Positions 28,923 through 38,253 of a stretch of 48,631 nucleotides of DNA are shown piece by piece. Position 1 is the first letter of the stretch; the number at the start of each line of letters is the position of its first letter. The position numbers and the translations under genes were made by a program. The notes under the pieces were generated by a model that saw nothing but the letters and a program-made list of their open reading frames with translations, made no database searches and was not told the origin of the DNA. This DNA is from an endosymbiont of Lamellibrachia barhami (GTDB lineage Bacteria; Pseudomonadota; Gammaproteobacteria; Chromatiales; Chromatiaceae). The DNA lies in the NCBI RefSeq assembly GCF_011947365.2, contig NZ_JAAVSH020000001.1, positions 2,756,117-2,804,747 of the forward strand. Direction: 5' to 3'.

Positions 28923-31334
28923 ATGGTGCCATCACCGGAATCACGAAAAAGTAAATATCAGACCCAGTTTCAACCACTCATGAGCCGCTGCAAGGACATG
29001 GTGCTGGTCTATGTTAGCGCTCTGCTGACAGAGTTGTTTGCCAACACAGACAAGGCGTTGATGAGTTTCGCTCAAAAAGCGGAGAACGATCTGATGCAGA
29101 ATCGCTTTTTTGAAGCGATCAGCCTGATTCGGAACCGCCACGGCTTGGTGGAACATGAGTTCAGAGAGCAACTCAGCGCAGGTTTTGATAATTTCTGGGC
29201 CAGGAAGCGGGATAGTGATCCCTTCTCCGATCTGAGCAGCGATATCGAACTCGAGCTGGTCGATGACGACTCCATGGACCAAACCACGGCCATCGAAAAC
29301 ATGGTCAGTAAAGCGACCATCGGCCATCGGTCTCAACTCTACGCACTTAGCCAGCGTCTTGCCGTTATCAACGGTGGCGAGGCGATAGAAAAAAACAGAA
29401 CCCCTGCCAGTCCTCAGCATCTTGTCAACGCTTTCGCCAGTGCTATCGACAGTCTGGGTCTCGAATCCAACATCAAGCTTATTGTTCTCGCGCTTTTCAA
29501 CAAGTACGTTTTGCAGCAGCTAGGCTCTCTGTATGAGGATTTCAACAACAACCTCAAGGATGCCGGTGTACTGCCCCACCTTAGACATACTATTCGAAAT
29601 CCACAGGCAGCTGGTCAACGCGGCGGTAAGGATGGAAGTACCCAGCAAACCGAGGATCAAAACGCCGTAACCTCAGAACAGGATCTCGGGGAAGAACTCT
29701 TTGACTCAATCATTGGCCTCCTCGCATCCCGGCGTGGCAGCCCACCCCATAGACACTCAACAGCTCGGCAGGGAAGTGGCAGTGGCTCAACGGGTAGAGT
29801 GAGTGGCGCCAGCGGGCACTCCGGCGGCGGGCAGCTGCCCACTACCACGAACCTTGTCTCCGTACTTAATGATATTCAGCCAGCCACAAGATCAGATTAT
29901 CTGCCCGATGCTTCGACGGACGCCCCGTTCATTCCGAACATTGAACTCGATGAACAGTTCCTTACCCGTATCAAACAGACACTGCTCGAGGAGCGAAACA
30001 AACTCTACAGTCAGATCGACACCGATCAGTTGGATACAGTGGATGAAGACACCATTGATCTTGTCGGTATGCTGTTTGAATATATGTTGAATGATCCTGT
30101 CCTTCCCGCAGTCGCCAAGGCACTGATCAGTCACCTGCACACCCCCTATCTGAAAGTCGCCATTATCGACCGTCATCTGCTCACCGACAGCAATCACGAT
30201 GCACGTCAGCTACTCGACTGCATGGTTGAAGCGGGCAGCCACTGGATCGATGAGCACAATCTCAAGCGTGGTATATATCCAGACATGCAGTCGGTAGTCG
30301 ATCACGTGCTCAAAGAGTTTTCTGACAACATCAAACTCTTTTCCGATCTACTGACCAACTTCAAGGCGAGAATGGATGATTTTCGCCGGAAAACCGAAGT
30401 TCTGGAAAAACGGGCCCAGGACTCAGCCAAGGGACGGGAAAAACTCAACGATGCAAGGCAGAGGGCAGGCCAGGAGATGAAAGCCCGAACCTTCGGTGCC
30501 TTCCTGCCTCAGGTAGCGAGGGACTTTCTGGTTCAAACCTGGACGGACAAACTGATTTTCATCCTGCTGCGCCACCCCGATGGTGAGATGAGTGAAGACT
30601 GGAAGGACGCACTACATGTTGCAGATGAGCTGGCTTGGGTCTTTGAAGAGAAAAAGACCCAAGATGAGCGGAGGGAACTTGAGAAGACGCTACCCTACCT
30701 GCGTAATACGATTGAAGAAGGACTTGAGTCTCTAGGCGGCTACCATCAAGAGAAGAGTCGAGCACTTTTCGAACTCCTGGCCAATGCAGAAAGCGCTATG
30801 TCAGCCGGTTCATCTGCGGTCAGTGAACCCAAGAGTGTCAGCACACCAAAAGCGCCTGAAGCAAAACCTTTTCAAACCACTCAACCAGAGCCTCCTATAC
30901 CTGTTCCGGAATCCTCTGAGTCCAAAGAACAGATCTCTGACGATCTCCTGAAGATGATGGACAAGTTACGCAAGACCGAGTTCGGCACCTGGTTTGATCT
31001 CAGCAGTGGTCCCAATGATGTCAAGCGGGTGAAACTCTCATGGCTCAGCCCGTTGACATCCTCATGCATGTTCGTGGACAGGGCTGGAGTGCAAACCGCC
31101 ATAAAACCCCTGCGCAAACTGGCACAAGAGATCATGGACGGGAAATCGAAGATTCTCGAAGAGAGCAGTGACCCATTTGTCGAACGCACTCTACACGCCA
31201 TTCGCAGAATGCTGCAACGCTCTCTCAAGGCTACAGAAGAGATTGCCGAGAATATTACTAACGATAACGAGACGGGAGAAGACGCTTGGTCAAAGATTCC
31301 CGGCAGTAACTATAGGGATCCAGTCGATGGTTGA
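28923..31334 (+). CDS. DUF1631 family protein
   Basis: 803-residue soluble protein, predicted cytoplasmic (no signal peptide or membrane segment). The N-terminal half carries the DUF1631 pattern (NDLMQNRFFEAI.., NAFASAIDSLGLE, LIVLALFNKYVL); a low-complexity Gly/Ser/His linker lies at about 270-305; the C-terminal part has a charged coiled-coil-like stretch (about 470-515) and ends with a PilZ-like line GTWFDLSSG..RVKLSWLSPLTSSCMFVDRAG at about 690-720. Molecular function is unknown to me; some databases call such proteins thymidine phosphorylases without basis. The ATG at 28923 is preceded by AAGGA; a TTG at 28908 also opens the frame. The stop overlaps the PilZ gene, suggesting joint work in second-messenger control. 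Confidence 0.8.
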   Translation: MVPSPESRKSKYQTQFQPLMSRCKDMVLVYVSALLTELFANTDKALMSFAQKAENDLMQNRFFEAISLIRNRHGLVEHEFREQLSAGFDNFWARKRDSDPFSDLSSDIELELVDDDSMDQTTAIENMVSKATIGHRSQLYALSQRLAVINGGEAIEKNRTPASPQHLVNAFASAIDSLGLESNIKLIVLALFNKYVLQQLGSLYEDFNNNLKDAGVLPHLRHTIRNPQAAGQRGGKDGSTQQTEDQNAVTSEQDLGEELFDSIIGLLASRRGSPPHRHSTARQGSGSGSTGRVSGASGHSGGGQLPTTTNLVSVLNDIQPATRSDYLPDASTDAPFIPNIELDEQFLTRIKQTLLEERNKLYSQIDTDQLDTVDEDTIDLVGMLFEYMLNDPVLPAVAKALISHLHTPYLKVAIIDRHLLTDSNHDARQLLDCMVEAGSHWIDEHNLKRGIYPDMQSVVDHVLKEFSDNIKLFSDLLTNFKARMDDFRRKTEVLEKRAQDSAKGREKLNDARQRAGQEMKARTFGAFLPQVARDFLVQTWTDKLIFILLRHPDGEMSEDWKDALHVADELAWVFEEKKTQDERRELEKTLPYLRNTIEEGLESLGGYHQEKSRALFELLANAESAMSAGSSAVSEPKSVSTPKAPEAKPFQTTQPEPPIPVPESSESKEQISDDLLKMMDKLRKTEFGTWFDLSSGPNDVKRVKLSWLSPLTSSCMFVDRAGVQTAIKPLRKLAQEIMDGKSKILEESSDPFVERTLHAIRRMLQRSLKATEEIAENITNDNETGEDAWSKIPGSNYRDPVDG

Positions 31335-31671
31335 GTACCGTATCCTACCGCGCAAGATAGCCAATGAGGTCCTTGAAGTATCGGACCAGATAACAGCAGC
31401 CTACATGGGGCAGGTGGTAAATATCACCGTTGAAGGTTTCATGCTGCTCAGCGCCAACCCCATCAAGACGGGGTCCATTTACCAGTTGGATATGCGGCTC
31501 CCGTATCTGGTGAAGGGTCATAGCAAGATTTTGTTTGGTGCTGAAGCACTCTGGTGCAGCGAAGCCGCGCAACCCGATACCTTTTGGACCGGCTTTCGCA
31601 TCATCGACATCTCGGATGAAGTGACCACTGTCATCGATACCATGATTGTGGACTGGGCAAGCATCTCCTGA
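31327..31671 (+). CDS. PilZ-like domain protein
   Basis: 114-residue protein. The N-terminus has RILPR (R5, R9), matching the RxxxR c-di-GMP motif, and NITVEGF at about 35 stands where PilZ proteins have (D/N)xSxxG. Both motifs are recognisable but the second is imperfect, so ligand binding is uncertain. The ATG overlaps the last codons of the DUF1631 gene (ATGGTTGA), so translation is coupled. The frame is open further upstream, but that part is a shadow of DUF1631. A c-di-GMP adaptor acting with its neighbours is inferred. Confidence 0.65.
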   Translation: MVEYRILPRKIANEVLEVSDQITAAYMGQVVNITVEGFMLLSANPIKTGSIYQLDMRLPYLVKGHSKILFGAEALWCSEAAQPDTFWTGFRIIDISDEVTTVIDTMIVDWASIS

Positions 31672-32678
31672 TCAAGCTGGATATCATCCTCCCGTTCCGT
31701 GATGCGGCGACCACACTTGATCCCTGTCTGAAGTCCATCAGGCAGCAGTCCTTCCAGGACTTTCATCTGCTCGCCATCAACGATCGCAGTCGTGATGACT
31801 CCTGCAGCGTGGTTCAGCAACACGCCAATTGCGATAAGCGGATACGCCTGCTGCACAATTCCCATCCAGGTCTGGTCAATGCCTTGAACTACGGCCTGAT
31901 GCAGGCCACATCTCCACTGATTGCGCGCATGGATGCTGACGATCTGATGGATCCGGAACGTCTGCAATTGCAAGTGGATTATCTCCGGCAAAATAGCGCC
32001 ATTACCCTGGTGGGATGCCAAGTCAGACTGTTCCCGGAGACTTTGATCCAGGCAGGTTACCGTGAATATATACGTTGGCAAAATCAGTGCCTGGATCCTG
32101 ATGAGATTGCTGCGGATATCTACATCGAATCCCCCTTTGCCCATCCCAGCGTAATGTTCCGACGCAAAACCATCATTGAGACAGGTGGCTATCGCGAAGG
32201 GATGTTTCCTGAGGATTACGATCTCTGGTTCAGGTTGCACTTTGCCGGTTACCGGATGGCCAAGCTACCGCAGATCCTGCTCGACTGGCGGGAGAGTGAA
32301 AACCGTACCTCCCGGCAGGATCCACGTTGCAGCAGGGAGGCGTTCGATCGGTTGCGTGCACACTACCTCGCCCGGGATCCACAACTGCTGGCCCGACGCG
32401 ACGAGCTGGTGATTTGGGGTGCCGGGCGCAAAACCCGTAAGCGCTGTCAGCGACTGTTGGAGCAGGGTTTCCAGGTAAAGGCATGGATCGATATTGATCC
32501 ACGTAAGATTGGAAACCGTTTGCAGGGTGTCCCGGTCGTCTCGCCTGAGTGGCTTCTGCAGGAGAACAAACCCTTTGTTCTCGTCTATGTCACCAACCAC
32601 GGTGCGCGGGATCTCATCCGGCAGGAACTTGAGGATATGGGGTACCGGCGGGGAGTGGATTATCTCATGGTTGGATAA
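31671..32678 (+). CDS. Family 2 glycosyltransferase with C-terminal Rossmann-like domain
   Basis: GT-A fold enzyme transferring a sugar from a nucleotide donor, probably to a surface glycan. The first strand LDIILPFRDAATTLDPCL begins at 31677, the nucleotide/metal motif MDADD is at about residues 87-91, and FPEDYDLWFRL at about 184 contains the acceptor-side ED. From about 243 a second domain VIWGAGRKTRKRCQRLLEQGF with AWIDIDP resembles a nucleotide-binding Rossmann fold. There is no ATG, GTG or TTG in frame between the stop at 31617 and a GTG at 31809, which would delete the first 46 residues of the fold. The PilZ stop TGA overlaps an ATC (TGATCAAG), where TGATGAAG would be usual, so an AUC start, or a CTG at 31668, is likely. 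Confidence 0.8.
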   Translation: MKLDIILPFRDAATTLDPCLKSIRQQSFQDFHLLAINDRSRDDSCSVVQQHANCDKRIRLLHNSHPGLVNALNYGLMQATSPLIARMDADDLMDPERLQLQVDYLRQNSAITLVGCQVRLFPETLIQAGYREYIRWQNQCLDPDEIAADIYIESPFAHPSVMFRRKTIIETGGYREGMFPEDYDLWFRLHFAGYRMAKLPQILLDWRESENRTSRQDPRCSREAFDRLRAHYLARDPQLLARRDELVIWGAGRKTRKRCQRLLEQGFQVKAWIDIDPRKIGNRLQGVPVVSPEWLLQENKPFVLVYVTNHGARDLIRQELEDMGYRRGVDYLMVG

Positions 32679-32768
32679 AACAGTTTCTGATTATTCGAGT
32701 TTCGGAGTTCAAGCCATTCTGAAAATGAGCATCCGGTAGGGTGCAACCTCTTCGCAGCAAGTTGCAGA

Positions 32769-32792
32769 GCCGGTTCGCTACGCTTGAATCAG
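32769..32792. repeat. Partial REP-like unit (family A)
   Basis: On the minus strand TTCAAGCGTAGCGAACCGGC shares the TCAAGCGTAGCG core with the family A units at 27595 and 34158 but lacks the TAGGCC head. It lies just beyond the lytic transglycosylase stop, between convergent genes. Confidence 0.4.
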
Positions 32793-32795
32793 CCT

Positions 32796-33434
32796 TCAGT
32801 TGGCCGATCCCTGCAGGTGGCTGCGATAGTACCCCATCACCTTTTTCACATACTGCTGTGTTTCGGGATAGGGGGGGATTTGATTATCAAACTTCTTTAC
32901 CGCACCCTCACCGGCATTATATGCCGCCAAGGCCAGCTTCAAATCAAAACCGAACTGCTGCAGAAGATCTTTCAGATAGCGCGCACCACCCTCCAGATTC
33001 TGCCGGGGATTGAAGGCATCGTTGACGCCGTAACGTCTGGCGGTTTTCGGCATCAGCTGCATCAGTCCCTGAGCACCCATCTTTGAAACCGCACGGGGAT
33101 TGTAGGCCGATTCTGCCCGCACCACCGAATGGAGTAACCCCGGATGCAGACGCATGTTTTTGGCAGTTGCGTCAATCAACGGTGACAGTTTTGATTTGTT
33201 CTGTTTGAATTCTGCAACAGAGTAACCGCCGGAGGCGCTGGCTGCAGGAGCTGATTTCCACAAGAGGCGATAACTGCCCGCCATGGGATGATCGGTGAAA
33301 TGGATGTGCCCGTCCGGCGCTCGATATTTGAAGATCTGCGCCATCAGAGAAGACGAGAAAACCAGCAGGCAGAAGATCAATAGTGATCTGCCTGCCGTCA
33401 TGGAGCATTTCATCCTGCTTCTGACCCGTTTCAT
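32796..33434 (-). CDS. Lytic transglycosylase with N-terminal DUF4124-like domain
   Basis: 212-residue exported murein lytic transglycosylase. After a signal peptide (about residues 1-32, ending LMAQ) comes a short DUF4124-like segment (IFKYRAPDGHIHFTDHP). The SLT domain runs from about 90: the catalytic glutamate is in VVRAESAYNPRAVSKMGAQGLMQLMP and the second signature is ALAAYNAGEGAV. Cleaves glycan strands between MurNAc and GlcNAc with formation of 1,6-anhydroMurNAc. Likely used for wall remodelling or insertion of envelope machinery. Convergent with the glycosyltransferase. Confidence 0.92.
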   Translation of the reverse strand: MKRVRSRMKCSMTAGRSLLIFCLLVFSSSLMAQIFKYRAPDGHIHFTDHPMAGSYRLLWKSAPAASASGGYSVAEFKQNKSKLSPLIDATAKNMRLHPGLLHSVVRAESAYNPRAVSKMGAQGLMQLMPKTARRYGVNDAFNPRQNLEGGARYLKDLLQQFGFDLKLALAAYNAGEGAVKKFDNQIPPYPETQQYVKKVMGYYRSHLQGSAN

Positions 33435-33584
33435 CTCAATATAATCTGTTCATTCATTGCGAAAACCCGATGTCTGTCTGACAACAGCAAAAGCCCTTGA
33501 ATGATCAGATTTTCGGCACATAACCACTATTCTTGAGGAAAACCGATAATAATTCCAGGGAGAGAAGTCACAAAATGGGTAGAT

Positions 33585-34073
33585 TCACCGTCCACAACAC
33601 TTCTTGTACTTCTTACCACTACCGCAGGGACATGGGTCATTGCGGCCAACTTTTGGTGACTCCCTCACCTCAGTCTTGGGCAGTACGAGTTCACCATCGA
33701 CAAAATACCAGAGACCGTCGGATTTGCTGAAATGACTCAATTCATGATGTTTGCGCAGCAGATCCCGCTCTTTGTAGGAGGCGATGAACTCAACTGTACC
33801 CTCTTCGTCATCTGTCCCACCACCTTTCACCTCGACAATTTCCAGGTCGAGCCACTGTGAATTCAGTGCCCAGCGCCGGGTTGCTGCTACATCGTGATCC
33901 TTTCGATGATCGGGATGGAGTGACTCATGCAGGAATTCCGGTTGCTGAGTGGCAAACGCACTGTAGCGGGCACGCATCAGCGCCTCTGCAGTCCCCGCAG
34001 TCTGGCTGGCCTCCAGAATCGGTTGACAGCAGGTTTCAAAATCCCGGCCGGAGCCGCAATAGCACTGAGTCAT
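33585..34073 (-). CDS. ychJ: YchJ family SEC-C motif protein
   Basis: 162-residue protein with a cysteine motif at each end: [13 protein letters not shown] at the N-terminus and [15 protein letters not shown] at the C-terminus, the SEC-C type zinc-binding signature. The middle ([12 protein letters not shown]) is the NTF2-like domain of YchJ (UPF0225). Function is unknown; zinc binding is inferred from the motif. The frame is open to 34154, but the ATG at 34073 has AGGAAC upstream and begins directly at the SEC-C motif as in the family. Confidence 0.9.
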   Translation of the reverse strand: MTQCYCGSGRDFETCCQPILEASQTAGTAEALMRARYSAFATQQPEFLHESLHPDHRKDHDVAATRRWALNSQWLDLEIVEVKGGGTDDEEGTVEFIASYKERDLLRKHHELSHFSKSDGLWYFVDGELVLPKTEVRESPKVGRNDPCPCGSGKKYKKCCGR

Positions 34074-34157
34074 GAGCAGTTGTTCCTGTGAATTAAATAT
34101 GCGCGGGAAAGATAGCACGGCGCCCCCATGCAACCCAATAGTTGTCTGAACCAAATG

Positions 34158-34188
34158 ATGCCGGATCCGCTACGCTTGATTCGGCCTA
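34158..34188. repeat. REP-like unit (family A) overlapping the hrpA stop
   Basis: Minus-strand TAGGCCGAATCAAGCGTAGC followed by GGATCCGGCAT belongs to the family of 1576-1664 and 27595-27619. The TAG that ends hrpA is the first three bases of the repeat. Confidence 0.65.
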
Positions 34189-37100
34189 AAGTCCCAACTC
34201 TTTCCAGCGCTTTTCGATTCGTTTCAGGGATATGGGATAGGCGGTTCCCAGCTCTTGGGCGAACAGGGAGACCCGCAACTCCTCAAAGTGCCAGCGCATC
34301 TCATCGATCCTCTCATCGCTGCGCCCGTTTTTCCTGCACTGTTCATCCCACTGCTGCCACTGCTGATAGGTCTTTGCCATCTCCCGGATCTGCTGTTGAT
34401 CACGGGCTGCAGCGCTTTGCAGCTTTTCCAGACGCTTTTCCAGCGCCTGTAGATAGCGGGGGAAACGGCCAAGTTGCTCCAACGGTGTCACTCCCAGAAA
34501 TCCTTTGAAAACCAGACGGTCGAGTTGTTGTTGCATGTCGGCAGCGGATGCCATCCAGTTGATCTGCGTCGTGCCGGAGAGTTTTTTTCTGACCTTCTGG
34601 TACCATTCGATGATTTTTCCAACCTCCTGACAGGCGTCGTTGGCCACCGTCATCATCGCATTGCGACAGCGCTCTATTCGGTCGAGAAAAATCTCCTTGT
34701 CCCGTATCTCAGGCAACCCGTCCAGAAAGGTACGGTCGAGGATATAGGTAACCAACTCATCCTCCAGATTCTGCTGCTTCTCGACGGGTAGCCCCTCCGG
34801 CGCCTTGGGCACTTTGGCATATTGCAGGCGCATGCGCGCCAGGTTGGGCAGGTTTTTGCGCAGATAGCGGATCTCCTTTGCCAGCTTGAGTTTAATCAAC
34901 CGCCGCACACCCGCCTTGTGGCTCTGGTGGGCAGAGGCTTCCGAATCAAGCAGACGGATGGCAACGCTGTCGCCCTCGTCCACCAGCGCAGGAAACCCTT
35001 TCAGGGTGATGCCGCCGCGTTTTACAGAGAGGCTGGGCTGCAGGGGGCCAAAATCCCAATCAGTCAGCCCCTCCTGTTCGAGATCGGGTGAGGCAAGTTG
35101 CTGGAACCCTCTATGGCTTGTCCGATGTGCTTTGTGCAAAAGATCAAGATTCCGGCCTGATCCAATCTGTTTTCCTGTTTCGTCGACGACCTTGATCTGC
35201 ATACGCAGATGCTCCGGCAGTTCGTCATCGGACCAGGCATCCTCCGGCACATGGACGCCGGTAATCTGCTTCAGACGCTCACCGAGCACCTGGATCAAAG
35301 GCCTGTCGGAGGGCTCAATCCCCTGCAGACAGGCATCGGCAAAGTCGGGGACCGGCACGAAGGACTTGCGCAGGGATTTTGGCAGCCCCCGAATCAGCGC
35401 AATGACCCGCTCCCGCAGCAATCCCGGCACCAGCCACTGACATCTGGCCTCGGTAACCTGACCCAGGACATCTTGCGGCACCACCAGTGAAATCCCGTCC
35501 TGCTGCTGCCCGGGATCAAAAGAATATTCCAGGGGAAGCGCCATGCCATTGATATCCAGATGGTTGGGAAACTGACCATCCGGGACGATAGAGGCATCCT
35601 CCCTGATCAGGTCGGCCTCACTGAGATAGAGCCGTTTTGATTCCTGTTTCGATTGCTTTTTCAGCCACTTCTCGAATGCCGGCGTAGTACAGATCCCCTC
35701 GGGGATGCGTTGGTCGTAGAAACCGTAGATGCGTTCCTCATCCACCAGGATGTCACGTCGACGGGATTTTGCCTCCAGATCATGGACTGCAGCGATTTTC
35801 TCCTGGTTGTGCCGCCAGAAAGGGGCACGTGTCTGGAAATCCCCCTCCACCAGTGCGGAGCGGATAAATATCTCCCGCGCCAGTTTTGGGTCGATGGGAC
35901 CGAAGTTGATCCTGCGCCGGGGCACCAGCGTGAGTCCGTAGAGCGTAACCTTCTCGTATCCCGCCACCTGCCCCCGCCGCTTCTCCCAATGGGGCTCAGA
36001 ATAGTTGTGCTTGAGCAGATGTCCGGCACAGGCCTCGATCCACTCCGGCTGAATGGCTGCGTTGGTACGGGCATAGAGTTTAGTGGTCTCCACCAGTTCT
36101 GCCGCCATCACCCATTTGGGCGGCTTCTTGAACAGACCGGAGCCGGGAAAGATAAAGAAGCGGCTATTGCGCGCACCCAGATAGTCCCGCTCCTTTGACT
36201 TGAATCCAATATGGCTCAGCAGGCCGCTGAGCATGGCGCGATGCACCTGCTCATAACCCACCTCTTCACTGTTCTCTTTGAACCCCATGCCGTGCATCTG
36301 CAGACGCAGTTGTGTGTGGATATCGTGCCACTCCTGCACCCGTGTCCAGGAGAGAAATCGTGTGCGGCAATATTTTTTGAACTTGTTGCGCGACAGGTGC
36401 TTACGTTGGATCTCCAGATCCAGCCAGAGTTGAAAATAACCGAGAAAATCGGACTCGGGGTGGCGGAACAGGGCATGCGCCTCGTCCGCCTGTTGCTGCT
36501 TGTCCAGCGGACGGTCCCGCGGGTCCTGTACGCTGAGGGCGGCTGCGATTACCATCACCTCCCGCAGGCAGTGGCTGTGGGCCGCCGCCAACAGCATACG
36601 TCCGATACGCGGGTCGACAGGCAACCGGGCAAGTTGCCGGCCAAGCTTTGTCACCCGCTGATCGCCACCGATCGCACCGATCTCCTCCAACACCCTGTAA
36701 CCGTCCTTGATGAGGCGGCTGTCGGGTGGATCAACAAAGGGGAAATCGTCGATCTCCCCAAAACCTAACAACTTCATCTGCAGGATGATCGCTGCGAGAT
36801 TGGTTCGTTGGATCTCCGGTTCGGTAAAAGGCGTGCGGGACTCGAAATCCTCTTCCGAATAGAGCCTGATACAGACACCTTTGGCGACACGACCACAACG
36901 CCCCATACGCTGGTTTGCGGAGGCCTGTGAGATGTGTTCAACCGGAAGACGCTGCACCTTGCTCTTGTGGCTGTATCGGCTGATACGTGCAAAACCGGCA
37001 TCGATGACGTAGCGGATGCCGGGCACGGTAAGTGAGGTCTCCGCTACATTAGTGGCCAGCACGATGCGCCGCCCTCTATGGGGTTTGAAAATCTGTCCCT

Positions 37101-38100
37101 GCTCTGCCGGACTCAGCCGGGCATAGAATGGCAGCACCTCGGTCAGATCAAGTTTATGCTTGCGCAGGTTCTCGGCGGTCTCACGAATCTCCCGCTCGCC
37201 ACTGAGGAAGATAAGGATGTCTCCCCGATCGATACGGGAGAGTTCATCCACCGCATCCATGATAGCGGCCTGCATCGGATCATCCCGTTCGCTGCTCCCC
37301 TCCTCTTCCGGAGTCTTGTAGCGAACCTCCACCGGAAAGGTCCGCCCAGAGACCTCGATCACCGGCGCATCGTTGAAATGTTTGGAAAAATGGTCGGGAT
37401 CGATGGTCGCCGATGTGATGATCAGCTTCAGATCCGGGCGCTTGGGCAACAGATTCTGCAAATAACCGAGCAGGAAGTCGATATTGAGACTGCGCTCATG
37501 CGCCTCATCGATGATCAGGGTGTCGTATTGATTCAGGAAGGGGTCCTGCTGTATCTCCGCCAGCAGGATGCCGTCGGTCATCAATTTGACATGGGTGTTA
37601 GGCCCCACCCGGTCGCTGAAACGAACCTTGTAACCAACAGAGGTGCCGGTCTCCACCCCCAGTTCCGAAGCGATGCGGGATGAGAGGGTCCGGGCCGCGA
37701 TCCGGCGCGGCTGAGTATGACCGATATACGCCCCCACTCCGCGGCCCAGACTAAGACAGATCTTCGGCAGCTGGGTCGATTTGCCGGAGCCGGTCTCACC
37801 ACAGAGCACGATAACCTGATTCTCGGTGATCAGCGTTTGTATATCTTCGAGGCGCGCGGTAATGGGCAGTTCCGGAGGGAAGGCCGCTTCGGGCAGGCTC
37901 TCCCGCCGTTGCTGCAGCCGCGCCTGCGAGGCCAGAATATCCCGGTTCAGCTTGAACAACCCCTGATCATAGGGTTCTCCTGACTTGCGCCGTCGTTGCA
38001 ATCCCCGCAGACGCCGGACAAAAAGGTGCCGGTCGACCTGCATACAGGTTTCGATATCCGATTGTGACGGAAATGGCTGAGAGGTGCTGTTGTCGACCAA
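34186..38100 (-). CDS. hrpA: ATP-dependent RNA helicase HrpA
   Basis: DEAH-box helicase of 1304 residues. Motif I GETGSGKSTQLPK at about 96-108, DEAH in LIIDEAHERSLN, SAT motif ITSATID, and QRMGRCGRVAKGVC for motif VI; then the helicase-associated and OB-fold region and the DUF3418 C-terminal half typical of HrpA. HrpA resolves stalled ribosomes in E. coli and acts on mRNA. The gene is monocistronic here, with a short leader shared divergently with tpm. The stop codon is supplied by a REP-like repeat. Confidence 0.96.
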   Translation of the reverse strand: MVDNSTSQPFPSQSDIETCMQVDRHLFVRRLRGLQRRRKSGEPYDQGLFKLNRDILASQARLQQRRESLPEAAFPPELPITARLEDIQTLITENQVIVLCGETGSGKSTQLPKICLSLGRGVGAYIGHTQPRRIAARTLSSRIASELGVETGTSVGYKVRFSDRVGPNTHVKLMTDGILLAEIQQDPFLNQYDTLIIDEAHERSLNIDFLLGYLQNLLPKRPDLKLIITSATIDPDHFSKHFNDAPVIEVSGRTFPVEVRYKTPEEEGSSERDDPMQAAIMDAVDELSRIDRGDILIFLSGEREIRETAENLRKHKLDLTEVLPFYARLSPAEQGQIFKPHRGRRIVLATNVAETSLTVPGIRYVIDAGFARISRYSHKSKVQRLPVEHISQASANQRMGRCGRVAKGVCIRLYSEEDFESRTPFTEPEIQRTNLAAIILQMKLLGFGEIDDFPFVDPPDSRLIKDGYRVLEEIGAIGGDQRVTKLGRQLARLPVDPRIGRMLLAAAHSHCLREVMVIAAALSVQDPRDRPLDKQQQADEAHALFRHPESDFLGYFQLWLDLEIQRKHLSRNKFKKYCRTRFLSWTRVQEWHDIHTQLRLQMHGMGFKENSEEVGYEQVHRAMLSGLLSHIGFKSKERDYLGARNSRFFIFPGSGLFKKPPKWVMAAELVETTKLYARTNAAIQPEWIEACAGHLLKHNYSEPHWEKRRGQVAGYEKVTLYGLTLVPRRRINFGPIDPKLAREIFIRSALVEGDFQTRAPFWRHNQEKIAAVHDLEAKSRRRDILVDEERIYGFYDQRIPEGICTTPAFEKWLKKQSKQESKRLYLSEADLIREDASIVPDGQFPNHLDINGMALPLEYSFDPGQQQDGISLVVPQDVLGQVTEARCQWLVPGLLRERVIALIRGLPKSLRKSFVPVPDFADACLQGIEPSDRPLIQVLGERLKQITGVHVPEDAWSDDELPEHLRMQIKVVDETGKQIGSGRNLDLLHKAHRTSHRGFQQLASPDLEQEGLTDWDFGPLQPSLSVKRGGITLKGFPALVDEGDSVAIRLLDSEASAHQSHKAGVRRLIKLKLAKEIRYLRKNLPNLARMRLQYAKVPKAPEGLPVEKQQNLEDELVTYILDRTFLDGLPEIRDKEIFLDRIERCRNAMMTVANDACQEVGKIIEWYQKVRKKLSGTTQINWMASAADMQQQLDRLVFKGFLGVTPLEQLGRFPRYLQALEKRLEKLQSAAARDQQQIREMAKTYQQWQQWDEQCRKNGRSDERIDEMRWHFEELRVSLFAQELGTAYPISLKRIEKRWKELGL

Positions 38101-38253
38101 GGTGGCAGTTGCTCATCTGACTGAAGACTGGGATGCGCTATTTTGTCACTCCCAAGCCAAACGGGGAATCCTATATTCGCCAATTTTAGTCAGTATGCTG
38201 TCCGCGATGTTTTGGATACTATATCGCCACATTTATTACCCTGGAGGCACACA

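Noticed and set aside
31809-32678. Glycosyltransferase starting at the GTG 31809
   Set aside because: That start removes the first strand and the donor-binding loop, which read clearly in frame from 31677.
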